NCBI GenBank assembly: GCA_002494885.1
Contig: DACV01000008.1
Span: forward strand, 83,396 to 147,395
Source: Methanobacterium sp. UBA44
GTDB taxonomy: Archaea > Methanobacteriota > Methanobacteria > Methanobacteriales > Methanobacteriaceae
Direction of reading: 5' to 3'
DNA length: 64,000 nt
Positions 53,246-61,401 of this stretch are shown one piece after another. Made by a program: the position numbers and the translations under genes. Position 1 is the first letter of the stretch. Each line of letters begins with the position of its first letter. Below the pieces are notes generated by a model. That model was not told the origin of the DNA and made no database searches. It was given only the letters and a program-made list of their open reading frames with translations.

Positions 53246-54016
53246 ATGAAAATAATGAATTTTACAGCGGATGGAAAAGAAAAAGCGGGGATAATGAAAG
53301 GAGAAACCATTACAGAACTTTCATGTTCAGTTATAGAAGCACTTAATTCTCCAAATATCGAATTTAAGGAAAACAAAGTATACAATATAAAAAACATTGC
53401 AATAAATTCCCCTGTATTTCCCTCTAAAGTGATTTGCGTTGGTCTAAATTATAAGGATCATGCCAAAGAGCTTAAAATGGATCTTCCAGATGATCCTGTT
53501 ATATTTTTAAAGCCGCCTACATCCGTTATAGGCCATTTAGATAACATTATATATCCAGCATCCTCAAAGCAGGTTGATTATGAAGCAGAATTTGGGATCG
53601 TTATCTCAAAAGAAGCAAGAAATATAACTGGAAATGATGCTGAAGAGTATATTGGGGGATATACTGTCTTTAATGATGTTACAGCACGTGATTTACAACA
53701 AAAAGATATTCAATGGACCCGTGCAAAAAGTTTCGATACATTTGCACCTATTGGGCCATACATTGAAACTGAACTGGATCCCTCAAATCTCAATATATCA
53801 CTAAAGCTTAATGGAGAATATAAACAGAAATCTAATACAAAAAATATGATATTCAACGTTTACGAATTAGTTGAATTTGTTTCAGACATAATGACCCTCA
53901 AACCTGGCGATATAATTGCAACAGGGACTCCTCCTGGTGTTGGACCAATGAAAATTGGAGATACTGTTGAGGCTGAAGTTGAAGGAATTGGAATTCTCTG
54001 TAATTATGTAAAATGA
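53246..54016 (+). CDS. Fumarylacetoacetate hydrolase-family protein
   Basis: The 256-residue protein has the FAH fold: VICVGLNYKDHAKEL, then E-x-E in the VDYEAEFGIVI metal-binding stretch, the FNDVTARDLQ turn, and the closing GDIIATGTPPGVGPMKIGD. The family includes acylpyruvate hydrolases and oxaloacetate decarboxylases with a bound divalent metal. The reaction here is not fixed. It lies behind two copies of the N21 dyad, so it may belong to a metal or stress regulon with the Ni/Co transporter. Confidence 0.92.
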   Translation: MKIMNFTADGKEKAGIMKGETITELSCSVIEALNSPNIEFKENKVYNIKNIAINSPVFPSKVICVGLNYKDHAKELKMDLPDDPVIFLKPPTSVIGHLDNIIYPASSKQVDYEAEFGIVISKEARNITGNDAEEYIGGYTVFNDVTARDLQQKDIQWTRAKSFDTFAPIGPYIETELDPSNLNISLKLNGEYKQKSNTKNMIFNVYELVEFVSDIMTLKPGDIIATGTPPGVGPMKIGDTVEAEVEGIGILCNYVK

Positions 54017-54040
54017 ATTACCTTAATTAAATATTAATAT

Positions 54041-54328
54041 CTATTTCTTCCCAATCAATTCTTCTACCTCTTTTCTACCTTCTTCAAGTTCTTTAACCTG
54101 TTCGCTATCTTCTTTTAAAAGCATGGTCATGAATTCACCAGTATGGGTTTTTTCTTCCTTTGCAACATCTTCAAAGACTTTTTTAATATCTTCATCCTTT
54201 ATAGCAGAGGCAAGTTCTTCATAAAGATTAATAGCATCTAATTCAGCGATTACAGCCACTCTTAAAACTTCTTTAGTAATATCTTCTTCTTTAACCTTTT
54301 TCATGTCTATAGGTATCTTTGACAGCAT
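54041..54328 (-). CDS. Encapsulated-ferritin-like protein
   Basis: A 95-residue two-helix protein with the ferritin-like iron ligands: A-E-L-D-A-I-N-L-Y-E-E in helix 1 and E-E-K-T-H in helix 2. The sequence, starting MLSKIPIDMKKVKEEDITKE, resembles encapsulated ferritins and the ferritin-like N-terminal domain fused to encapsulin in Pyrococcus. Such proteins oxidise iron inside a protein shell; no shell gene is seen here. The start is ATG 54328 behind GGTGA; an upstream ATG overlaps that site. It is convergent with the FAH gene. Confidence 0.75.
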   Translation of the reverse strand: MLSKIPIDMKKVKEEDITKEVLRVAVIAELDAINLYEELASAIKDEDIKKVFEDVAKEEKTHTGEFMTMLLKEDSEQVKELEEGRKEVEELIGKK

Positions 54329-54430
54329 ATTTTTCACCATGTAATACTATATGTAAAATATGTATTATATTTTATTATATATCTGAACTAGTGCTTAAAA
54401 AATTAATTAAAAATAAAAAAAGTAATTTAA

Positions 54431-57286
54431 CTACTCTATGTAAATAGCAGGCTTGTAAGGCATTGCATTTCTGGATTTATTCTGTGGATCATAGGTTGGT
54501 TCTTCATATACAATAACTTCAGCCCTAACCTCATGTGAAATGAAATCTAAAGAGTCTTTAATTATGGAATATTCATCGATTTTACCTACATATTTTGTCT
54601 TGGTCACTTCTCTGGCTATTTTTTTAGCAAACTCTGCAATCTCTTTTTTATCATCATGAAGGTTCTGCTTTATGGATATTCCCATAATCTGCCCTATGTC
54701 TGGCCTTCCAATTTCTTTTGCAATTTTAAATACATCCCATTTCCAATCAGGAGCAATATAAATATGTATTTTCTCAGGCTGAGTATCTATTATCTTTTTA
54801 ATTTCATTAATATCACTTGCAAGCCCCTGTACTATTTCTTCTGCTTTCTGAACCTTTTCATCAATTAAATCAGGATCATATTCCGGCCAAGGGGCAGAGG
54901 ATACAAATCCTTCTCCATCAATTTTACTCCACATCTCTTCACAGGTATGAGGTGTAAAAGGAGCCATAAGACGTGTCCAGTTGCTTAACACATAAATTAA
55001 AGTGTTTGAAATTTCTTCTCTTGCTTCATTCTCATGCTCAATTCTATAGAAATAATGATCTATATCTTTTTTAAAGAGGAATAATGCTTCTTGAAGCGCT
55101 TTTCTTGTCTGGAAACCTTCCAGTGCTTCAGTGGCATCTTTAATTCTCATATTAACCTGACTTAAAAGCCATTTGTTTACTGGCTTTTTAATTTTTCCTA
55201 ATTTAAATGATTTTAAAGACAAAGAAGAGTCTTTTATCTCTTCTATTCGCCCAGCAAATTCTGAAAACCATTCAAGACGTCTTTTAATTCCTTTTACCTC
55301 ATTTTCTCTCCAGTCAAAATCCTGCCATGGTTCGGCTGAAGCCATTAAAAATAGCCTTACAACATCTGCCCCATGGGTTTTTATGGCATCTTCAAGGAGT
55401 ATTACGTTTCCCTTTGATGATGACATTTTATTTCCTTCAAGAAGGCCCATTCCAAATACTACAATTCCTTTAGGCCATTTTTTCTGTGGAAATATGGCTG
55501 AATGATGAAAAATATGGAATGAAAGGTGATTTCCAACAAGGTCCTTGGCTGAAAGCCTCCAGTTTAGAGGATACCAGTAATTGAACTCATTTTTGATACT
55601 ATCAAATAATTCACCCCCAATTCCCCCTGAATATTTACCTTCATCCAGATAAACATCATCAAAGAATGAATCATTAAGATCAGCAGGATCAATATCTTTC
55701 ATGTATTTTGCAATTGCATAATAAGCCATGTAGATTGTTGAATCGCTTAAAGGCTCTATTAGCCACTGTTTATCCCAGGGAAGTTTTGTTCCAAGACCTA
55801 TTCTTCTTGAACAGGCCCAATCATCTAACCAGTCAATGTAATATTCGAAATTTGCCCTTACTTCAGGCGGTACTATATTTTCCTGGCCCAGACAGTCCAT
55901 AGCGAGCTCTTTCCATTGCTCATTGGAATATTTAAGGAACCACTGATCTTCGAGGATTTTAACGACTGCTTTTGTTCCGCACCTACATATAACTGGCCTT
56001 TCAGTAAAATCATGCATTAAATCTCCTTTACCAGATTCAAGAAGGTCAGCTATAATTTCATCCCGGGCTTTTTGTACTGATAAATCCTTATAGTCTTTAA
56101 TATGCTCAGACATGATCCCTTTAGCATGTTCCAGTTTGTAAAGCTCATTTGTGGCATCTTTAAGTTTATCATCCTTCTGGTTTTTTACGCCAAATTTTTC
56201 AATTATTTCTTCAGCTGGGAACTTTCCAAATCCCTTTAAAGTTACAACATTTATGGGTTGAATTTCCAGGACTTTTTCCTTTAAATCATGCTTTTCAAGT
56301 AGTTTTTCGTCTTTTTTAAGATCATTAAGAGCAATATAATCTGCTGGAGCATGGGCAGGTACAGAATAAACTACACCAGAAGCATATTCTGGATCTACAA
56401 ATGATGCAGGAAGTATTATATGTTCTTCGCCCGTTACTGGATTTTTTACATATTTACCTATCATTTCAAGTGCATTTACTTCATCTATTACTTTAATGTC
56501 CTTTTTTTGATGAACGATATTATTATAAGCTTTTTTACTTATTATCCAGTTTTCATTATTAATATGAACCTTTATATACTCCTCTTCAGGATTAATCCAT
56601 AGATTTGTGGCCCCAAATAGAGTTTCAGGTCTAAATGTAGCGGCAACAAAGTAATCGCTGTTAATCTCGAATTTAACAAGGGTTAATTCATTGATTCCAA
56701 CTCCCTCACCATCAAGAAGATCATGATCTCCTACTGGATTCTCGCAGCCAGGACAGTATTTTACTGGATGTTCCCCTTTACCTACAAAACCTTTGCTTTT
56801 AAGCTGTCTGAACTGCCATTCAATAAATTTTTGATAATGAAGATCTGTAGTTCTGAATTCTCTTCTCCAGTCAATTGAATAACCCAGATGCTGCATTACC
56901 TCGTGATATTCGCTGCTGAAATATTTAACTATGTATTCAGGGTCTGTAAATTTTGATAATTCCTCTTCCCTGACTTTATGAACATTTTTGTATATATCCA
57001 GAGTCCACTGGTCTTTTCTGGCAATTCTTTTGGCGATTCCAATTACTGGAGCACCAGTTACATGCCATCCCATTGGAAATAATACGTTATACCCCTGCAT
57101 TCTTTTAAATCGTGCGTATACATCAGGTACTGTGTATGTTCTACCATGTCCTATGTGCATTGCTCCACTTGGATAAGGATAGGCCACTGTAAGGAAAATT
57201 TTTTCTCTTTTATCAGGATTTGATTCAAATAATTGTGATTCTGCCCATTTTTTCTGCCATTTCTCTTCTATACTATGATTCGTCAA
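54431..57286 (-). CDS. leuS: Leucyl-tRNA synthetase
   Basis: The 951-residue class Ia enzyme has the HIGH motif in PYPSGAMHIGHGRTY, the editing domain inserted in the middle, and the KMSKS motif as NKMSSSKGN, as in archaeal LeuRS. The start is taken as TTG 57286, six bases behind a near-perfect GAGGTGATC ribosome-binding site; the GTG at 57295 lies inside that site and is therefore not the initiator. The leader begins with a hairpin whose second arm touches the ribosome-binding site. Confidence 0.94.
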   Translation of the reverse strand: MTNHSIEEKWQKKWAESQLFESNPDKREKIFLTVAYPYPSGAMHIGHGRTYTVPDVYARFKRMQGYNVLFPMGWHVTGAPVIGIAKRIARKDQWTLDIYKNVHKVREEELSKFTDPEYIVKYFSSEYHEVMQHLGYSIDWRREFRTTDLHYQKFIEWQFRQLKSKGFVGKGEHPVKYCPGCENPVGDHDLLDGEGVGINELTLVKFEINSDYFVAATFRPETLFGATNLWINPEEEYIKVHINNENWIISKKAYNNIVHQKKDIKVIDEVNALEMIGKYVKNPVTGEEHIILPASFVDPEYASGVVYSVPAHAPADYIALNDLKKDEKLLEKHDLKEKVLEIQPINVVTLKGFGKFPAEEIIEKFGVKNQKDDKLKDATNELYKLEHAKGIMSEHIKDYKDLSVQKARDEIIADLLESGKGDLMHDFTERPVICRCGTKAVVKILEDQWFLKYSNEQWKELAMDCLGQENIVPPEVRANFEYYIDWLDDWACSRRIGLGTKLPWDKQWLIEPLSDSTIYMAYYAIAKYMKDIDPADLNDSFFDDVYLDEGKYSGGIGGELFDSIKNEFNYWYPLNWRLSAKDLVGNHLSFHIFHHSAIFPQKKWPKGIVVFGMGLLEGNKMSSSKGNVILLEDAIKTHGADVVRLFLMASAEPWQDFDWRENEVKGIKRRLEWFSEFAGRIEEIKDSSLSLKSFKLGKIKKPVNKWLLSQVNMRIKDATEALEGFQTRKALQEALFLFKKDIDHYFYRIEHENEAREEISNTLIYVLSNWTRLMAPFTPHTCEEMWSKIDGEGFVSSAPWPEYDPDLIDEKVQKAEEIVQGLASDINEIKKIIDTQPEKIHIYIAPDWKWDVFKIAKEIGRPDIGQIMGISIKQNLHDDKKEIAEFAKKIAREVTKTKYVGKIDEYSIIKDSLDFISHEVRAEVIVYEEPTYDPQNKSRNAMPYKPAIYIE

Positions 57287-57297
57287 ATTGATCACCT

Positions 57298-57370
57298 CAA
57301 AATCTTAGATTTTGCGCTCCGAAACTTTTAGTTACGATGAGATTTTCGAAAGTTCAGAAACCTAGATTTC
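57298..57370 (-). repeat. Hairpin island D in the leuS leader
   Basis: CAAAATC-TTA-GATTTTG (57298-57314) is perfect and abuts the leuS ribosome-binding site. Beyond it, across the linker GCGCTCC, a second hairpin has one mismatch (CGAAAC 57320-57325 with GTTACG 57331-57336) and a third is weak (AGAAA/TTTCT-type, about 57356-57371). The hairpin - GCTCC - hairpin order matches island A. Confidence 0.6.
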
Positions 57371-57408
57371 TTAACCATTAAAATAAGTTACTGGTTCATT
57401 AATTTATT

Positions 57409-57720
57409 TTAATCAAGTTCACTGTCTAAATAATCTAAATAATCTTTAGATCCCTCTATTATTGGGATTGCCAAAATAGCAGGAGTTTCATAACTGTGAA
57501 TTTCTTTAACTCTTTTTATAATTTTATCTATATTACCTACTTTAGTTTTTGCAATAAGAAGAGACTCTTCATCATCTTCAATATCTCCCCTCCAGAGATA
57601 AATTGACTCAATGGAAGCTACTATGTTTACACAAGCTGATAATCGTTCTTCTACCAGTATTCTCCCTATATTTTTTGATTCTTCTCCACCCGATGTAGTT
57701 ATATAAACAAACGCGTACAT
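57409..57720 (-). CDS. cutA: CutA-family divalent ion tolerance protein
   Basis: The 103-residue trimeric CutA protein, beginning YAFVYITTSGGEESKNIGRI and ending with the conserved VKEIHSYETPAILAIPI stretch, matches the family, which binds copper in some bacteria. The length is normal. It lies between nadE and leuS on the same strand, 30 bp after the nadE start region and 120 bp before leuS. The biological role in archaea is not established. Confidence 0.93.
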   Translation of the reverse strand: MYAFVYITTSGGEESKNIGRILVEERLSACVNIVASIESIYLWRGDIEDDEESLLIAKTKVGNIDKIIKRVKEIHSYETPAILAIPIIEGSKDYLDYLDSELD

Positions 57721-57749
57721 ATAAAAACCCCTTTATATATCTTTCATAA

Positions 57750-58541
57750 TCATCTTATTTCTGCAACTGGAGGTAATTCTAACTTGTGTTTTGATGATTC
57801 TACCATCTTTTTAATCCTAAGAACTTCATTTTCTTCTATTTTAAACCATTTTGCAATTTCTGGAGCGCTAAGATTTTTATCAATCATTAAATATAGTATT
57901 TTATCTAAATCTTCATATTTTATGCCTAATTCTTCTTCATCAGTCTGCCCACTCCATAAACCTGCTGTTGGGGCTTTGTGAATTATATTTTTTGGAATTC
58001 CAAGATAAATTGCAATTTCACGAACGTCAGTTTTATAAAGATCGCCTATAGGTAAAATATCTACTCCACCGTCTCCGTATTTTGTAAAATATCCTATTAG
58101 GAGTTCTGTTCTATTCCCAGTTCCCGCAACTATGCGGTTCATAGCATTAGAGTGATAATACAGAATCATCATTCTCATTCGAGCCTTTAAATTTCCATTT
58201 GCAAGATCACTTGCACTGCATCTGGAACATATTTTAGTAAATGGTTCCATAAGTTCATCGATATGTATTGTCTTATATTTTAATTCAAGTTCTTCAGCTA
58301 CCTGGATAGCATCGTTTATGTCTTCAGATGAGGTAGTCTTGCTTGGAAGCACAAGTCCAAGTATTTTATTATTTCCAACAGCCCGTACACAAAGATAAGC
58401 TACAACAGATGAATCTATGCCTCCACTTAAACCTATAACAATTCCTTCTGCCCTTATTTCGCCTAATTTAGATTTAATGAAATTACATATATTTTCTGTT
58501 AACTTCTGCATATTTAACTGCGGAACGATCCTATCTTGCAT
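57750..58541 (-). CDS. nadE: NAD+ synthetase, ammonia-dependent
   Basis: The 263-residue enzyme amidates nicotinic acid adenine dinucleotide to NAD+. The ATP pyrophosphatase P-loop (GLSGGIDSSV) is intact, as are GTGNRTELLIGYFTKYGDGG and the KAPTAGLW segment. It lacks a glutaminase domain, so it uses ammonia. The start is taken as ATG 58541; an in-frame GTG at 58550 is possible. Neighbours are cutA and an arginase-family gene on the other strand. Confidence 0.93.
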   Translation of the reverse strand: MQDRIVPQLNMQKLTENICNFIKSKLGEIRAEGIVIGLSGGIDSSVVAYLCVRAVGNNKILGLVLPSKTTSSEDINDAIQVAEELELKYKTIHIDELMEPFTKICSRCSASDLANGNLKARMRMMILYYHSNAMNRIVAGTGNRTELLIGYFTKYGDGGVDILPIGDLYKTDVREIAIYLGIPKNIIHKAPTAGLWSGQTDEEELGIKYEDLDKILYLMIDKNLSAPEIAKWFKIEENEVLRIKKMVESSKHKLELPPVAEIR

Positions 58542-58765
58542 TTTAACCACGATTCATTTACTCAAAATAAAATTGATTATAAATTATATTTTTAAGATTT
58601 TTCTATAATTTCAGATGATATTAATATATCGAAAAACATAATGTCAATTATATTATATTCTATATTTTTAATTATCTATGGCTTTTGTAAAATTATGAAA
58701 AGGTTTAGAGATATGTGAAACTAGAATAAATTTAATAATTATGGGACTTTCTCGTAGATAATTAT

Positions 58766-58858
58766 CAAAAAGTTTTTAAAAATAACTACATTATAGAGTA
58801 TTAGACCTAGAAAATCTGGAGGATGAAATGTGCCTAAAAGTATTAAGGACATTTTAAT
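58766..58858 (+). repeat. Duplicated promoter and first codons of the PhoU-like gene, copy 1
   Basis: This block matches 60006-60097: it shares the promoter word CAAAAAGTTTTTAAAA, the CTGGAGGATGAAA ribosome-binding site and the GTG-initiated first ten codons (28 of 29 bases identical). In copy 1 the short frame from GTG 58830 runs only 16 codons (stop at 58878-58880) before the arginase-family ATG. It is a truncated start of a PhoU-like gene. Confidence 0.75.
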
Positions 58859-58872
58859 GAGGTTTGGTGTTT

Positions 58873-59730
58873 ATGAGTAAAACAATAAGGTTAATAGCCC
58901 CTGATTGGCAAGGGGGGAATAAACGGGAATATTATTTTGGGGCAGAATTACTATCATGGTTGGCTCCTAAAAATGATAACCAAAAAGAGATAAAACTAGA
59001 TATTGAGAAACCGAAAAATGAAGAATTAGAAAAAGAAAATGGTGTGGTTGCTCAATCTAGTGTTAAACAAAATGTGAGTATGGCAGTAGAAGTATTGAAA
59101 GAAGAATTACCAGATGAAATTATTACTTTTGGTGGAAGTTGCTTAGTATCTCAAGCACCTTTTGATTATCTTCATGGTAAATATGGCAAAGAACTTGGAG
59201 TCATTTGGATAGATGCTCATCCTGATGTTTCAACTCCAAAAACCTATCAGCACGAGCATGCTATGGTTTTGGGAAATTTATTAGGAGCAGGAGACCCAGA
59301 GTTATCTACAAGTGTTGAATTTCCTTTTGATTCAGATCAATTTTTATATGTTGGAATGCAAAAACCACTTGATTTAGAAGTTAAAATATTAGAGGATTTA
59401 AATCTAAATTATACTGTTCAAGATAAAAGGAATTTAAAATTTGAAGAAATACAAAAGTGGATTAAAGGGAATGGTTTTACTAAAATAGCTGTTCATCTTG
59501 ATTTAGATGTTTTAGACCCTAATTTATTTAGATCTCTATATTTCTCTGAGCCTGGTGTGACAGAATTTTCTTCAGAATCAGGAAAGATGACTCCTAAAGA
59601 ATTATTGAATATATTAAAAGGCATTTTTGAAGAAAATGATGTTGTTGGATTAACGATTGCAGAGTTTTTACCATGGGATTCTATAATTTTAAAAAATATA
59701 TTATCTGAGTTAGATATTTTTAAACAATAG
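58873..59730 (+). CDS. Arginase-family protein, probable insertion
   Basis: The 285-residue protein has the arginase/ureohydrolase fold with the metal motifs W-I-D-A-H-P-D (arginase D-A-H-x-D) and L-D-L-D-V-L-D-P-N, but reads GGSC where most members have GGDH, so one Mn ligand histidine is missing. The substrate is unknown. The start is ATG 58873 behind GGTG, overlapping the stop of the 16-codon remnant. Its codon use is more A-rich than its neighbours and the closest-looking relatives I recall are from Gram-positive bacteria, so it may be recently acquired and driven by the copied PhoU promoter. Confidence 0.8.
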   Translation: MSKTIRLIAPDWQGGNKREYYFGAELLSWLAPKNDNQKEIKLDIEKPKNEELEKENGVVAQSSVKQNVSMAVEVLKEELPDEIITFGGSCLVSQAPFDYLHGKYGKELGVIWIDAHPDVSTPKTYQHEHAMVLGNLLGAGDPELSTSVEFPFDSDQFLYVGMQKPLDLEVKILEDLNLNYTVQDKRNLKFEEIQKWIKGNGFTKIAVHLDLDVLDPNLFRSLYFSEPGVTEFSSESGKMTPKELLNILKGIFEENDVVGLTIAEFLPWDSIILKNILSELDIFKQ

Positions 59731-60005
59731 ATAAAAAATGGGTTGTTTTTAACTCGATCTTTATCAGCCCCCTATTTAAAATATAATATAATGTCTTAAA
59801 AAGCTCTTAATTTTATTTAGATTTTAATAAAATGAATTTAACATAAAAATCTATTGACTCTTAATTGCACAATATATAATTTATAAAATTAAATTTTTTG
59901 TTGGTAGGTTTTAATGCATTTAAACAGTGAACCTATAGCTTACACCAATATAAATTGAAGATTTAAATAACTAAAAATAGATTATAATATAAACTACTTT
60001 TTTTA
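59731..60005. other. Intergenic region after the arginase-family gene
   Basis: Up to the PhoU-like start these form 338 bp without a gene. AT-rich; the left half has no recognised feature, the right end holds copy 2 of the duplicated promoter block. Confidence 0.45.
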
Positions 60006-60097
60006 CAAAAAGTTTTTAAAAGTATCAATTAAACATAGATATGACCTAGTATAACTGGAGGATGAAAGGTGCCTAAGAGTATTAAGGACATTTTAAT
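60006..60097 (+). repeat. Duplicated promoter and first codons of the PhoU-like gene, copy 2 (native)
   Basis: This is the functional copy: CAAAAAGTTTTTAAAA at 60006-60021, CTGGAGGATGAAA, then GTG 60069 opening the intact gene. It differs from copy 1 mainly in the segment between the TATA-like word and the ribosome-binding site, with one length change. Confidence 0.75.
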
Positions 60098-60674
60098 CGA
60101 AATGAAAAACATGTCAGAATTAATGGTTGATTTAGCATATTCTGCTATGCTTTTTAACAGCAAAGATGCTGCAGAAGAAGTTATAAAACTTGAAAATAAG
60201 GTTAATAGGCTTAATTACCAGATAAAGAAAGAATCACTACTTGCTGCCAGAACAGTAGAAGATGCTGAAAGATTAACTGCTCTTCTTGAGGTTGGTGAGG
60301 CGGCTGAAAATATAGCTGATTCAGCAAAAGATATTGCAGAACTGGTTTTAAGAGATATGAGACCTCATCCTGTATTTAAAATGGTTATGGAAGAATCAGA
60401 TGAGACTATAATGAGGGTAACCGTTAGTGAAGGATCAGAATTAATAGGAAGCCCGTTAGGCGAGTTATTACTTGCTACACGAACTGGGATGACCATTATA
60501 GCCATAAGACGCAACGAATCATGGATCTATGGCCCTGACAAAAATACAGTCCTTGCTGCTGATGATACACTTATAGCTAAGGGGAATGAAACCGGCGGAA
60601 TTTTACTGGAAAAGATTGCTAAACATGAAATTACCTTAGAAGACCTTGAATACAATGAAATTATCGAAGACTAA
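60069..60674 (+). CDS. PhoU-TrkA_C (RCK-C) domain protein
   Basis: The 201-residue protein has an N-terminal PhoU-like helical domain (residues about 1-105) and a C-terminal TrkA_C domain (about 112-190, VSEGSELIGSPLGELLLATRTGM and ESWIYGPDKNTVLAADDTLIAKG). Such proteins regulate potassium or magnesium channels, and indeed an Lrp regulator and an MgtE-like transporter follow on the same strand. The start is GTG behind GGAGG. The first ten codons and promoter are duplicated upstream. Confidence 0.88.
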   Translation: MPKSIKDILIEMKNMSELMVDLAYSAMLFNSKDAAEEVIKLENKVNRLNYQIKKESLLAARTVEDAERLTALLEVGEAAENIADSAKDIAELVLRDMRPHPVFKMVMEESDETIMRVTVSEGSELIGSPLGELLLATRTGMTIIAIRRNESWIYGPDKNTVLAADDTLIAKGNETGGILLEKIAKHEITLEDLEYNEIIED

Positions 60675-60722
60675 ACTCTTCACGCGAATTTTAAATCATA
60701 TATAATTTTTTTTACTTTAAGA

Positions 60723-60759
60723 GATTTTACCAAATTTTTGTTAAGTCATTGGTAAAATC
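60723..60759 (+). terminator. Hairpin terminator after the PhoU-like gene
   Basis: A perfect 11-bp inverted repeat, GATTTTACCAA (60723-60733) and TTGGTAAAATC (60749-60759), is followed within a few bases by a T7-T8 run. Alternatively the same palindrome may be an operator for the downstream Lrp gene. Confidence 0.5.
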
Positions 60760-60778
60760 CTCATTTTTTTTAAAAATA

Positions 60779-60808
60779 TTGGAAATTTTCCCAAAACTTT
60801 ATAAATAA
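60779..60808 (+). promoter_or_regulatory. Lrp gene promoter with near-palindrome
   Basis: TTGGAAATTTTCCCAA (60779-60794) is almost symmetric and directly abuts a TATA region (CTTTATAAATAA, from about 60797). An Lrp-type dimer bound here could block TBP/TFB, consistent with autoregulation. Confidence 0.4.
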
Positions 60809-60856
60809 TCAAGGTATACTTTATTTTTAGATAACCAAAAAGGTGTTGGATAAAAA

Positions 60857-61306
<450 letters not shown>

Positions 61307-61401
61307 AATGTCCTCGAGTAAATTATTAAATATCAAAAACGGTGCCGAATTAAGTTTATTTAAAACTTATCCAGCAAATATGTCGATTACAAGGTGGTTA
61401 A

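Noticed and set aside
53086..53346. 86-codon plus-strand frame before the FAH gene
   Set aside because: It overlaps the FAH start in another frame, crosses the operator dyad, and lacks a ribosome-binding site.
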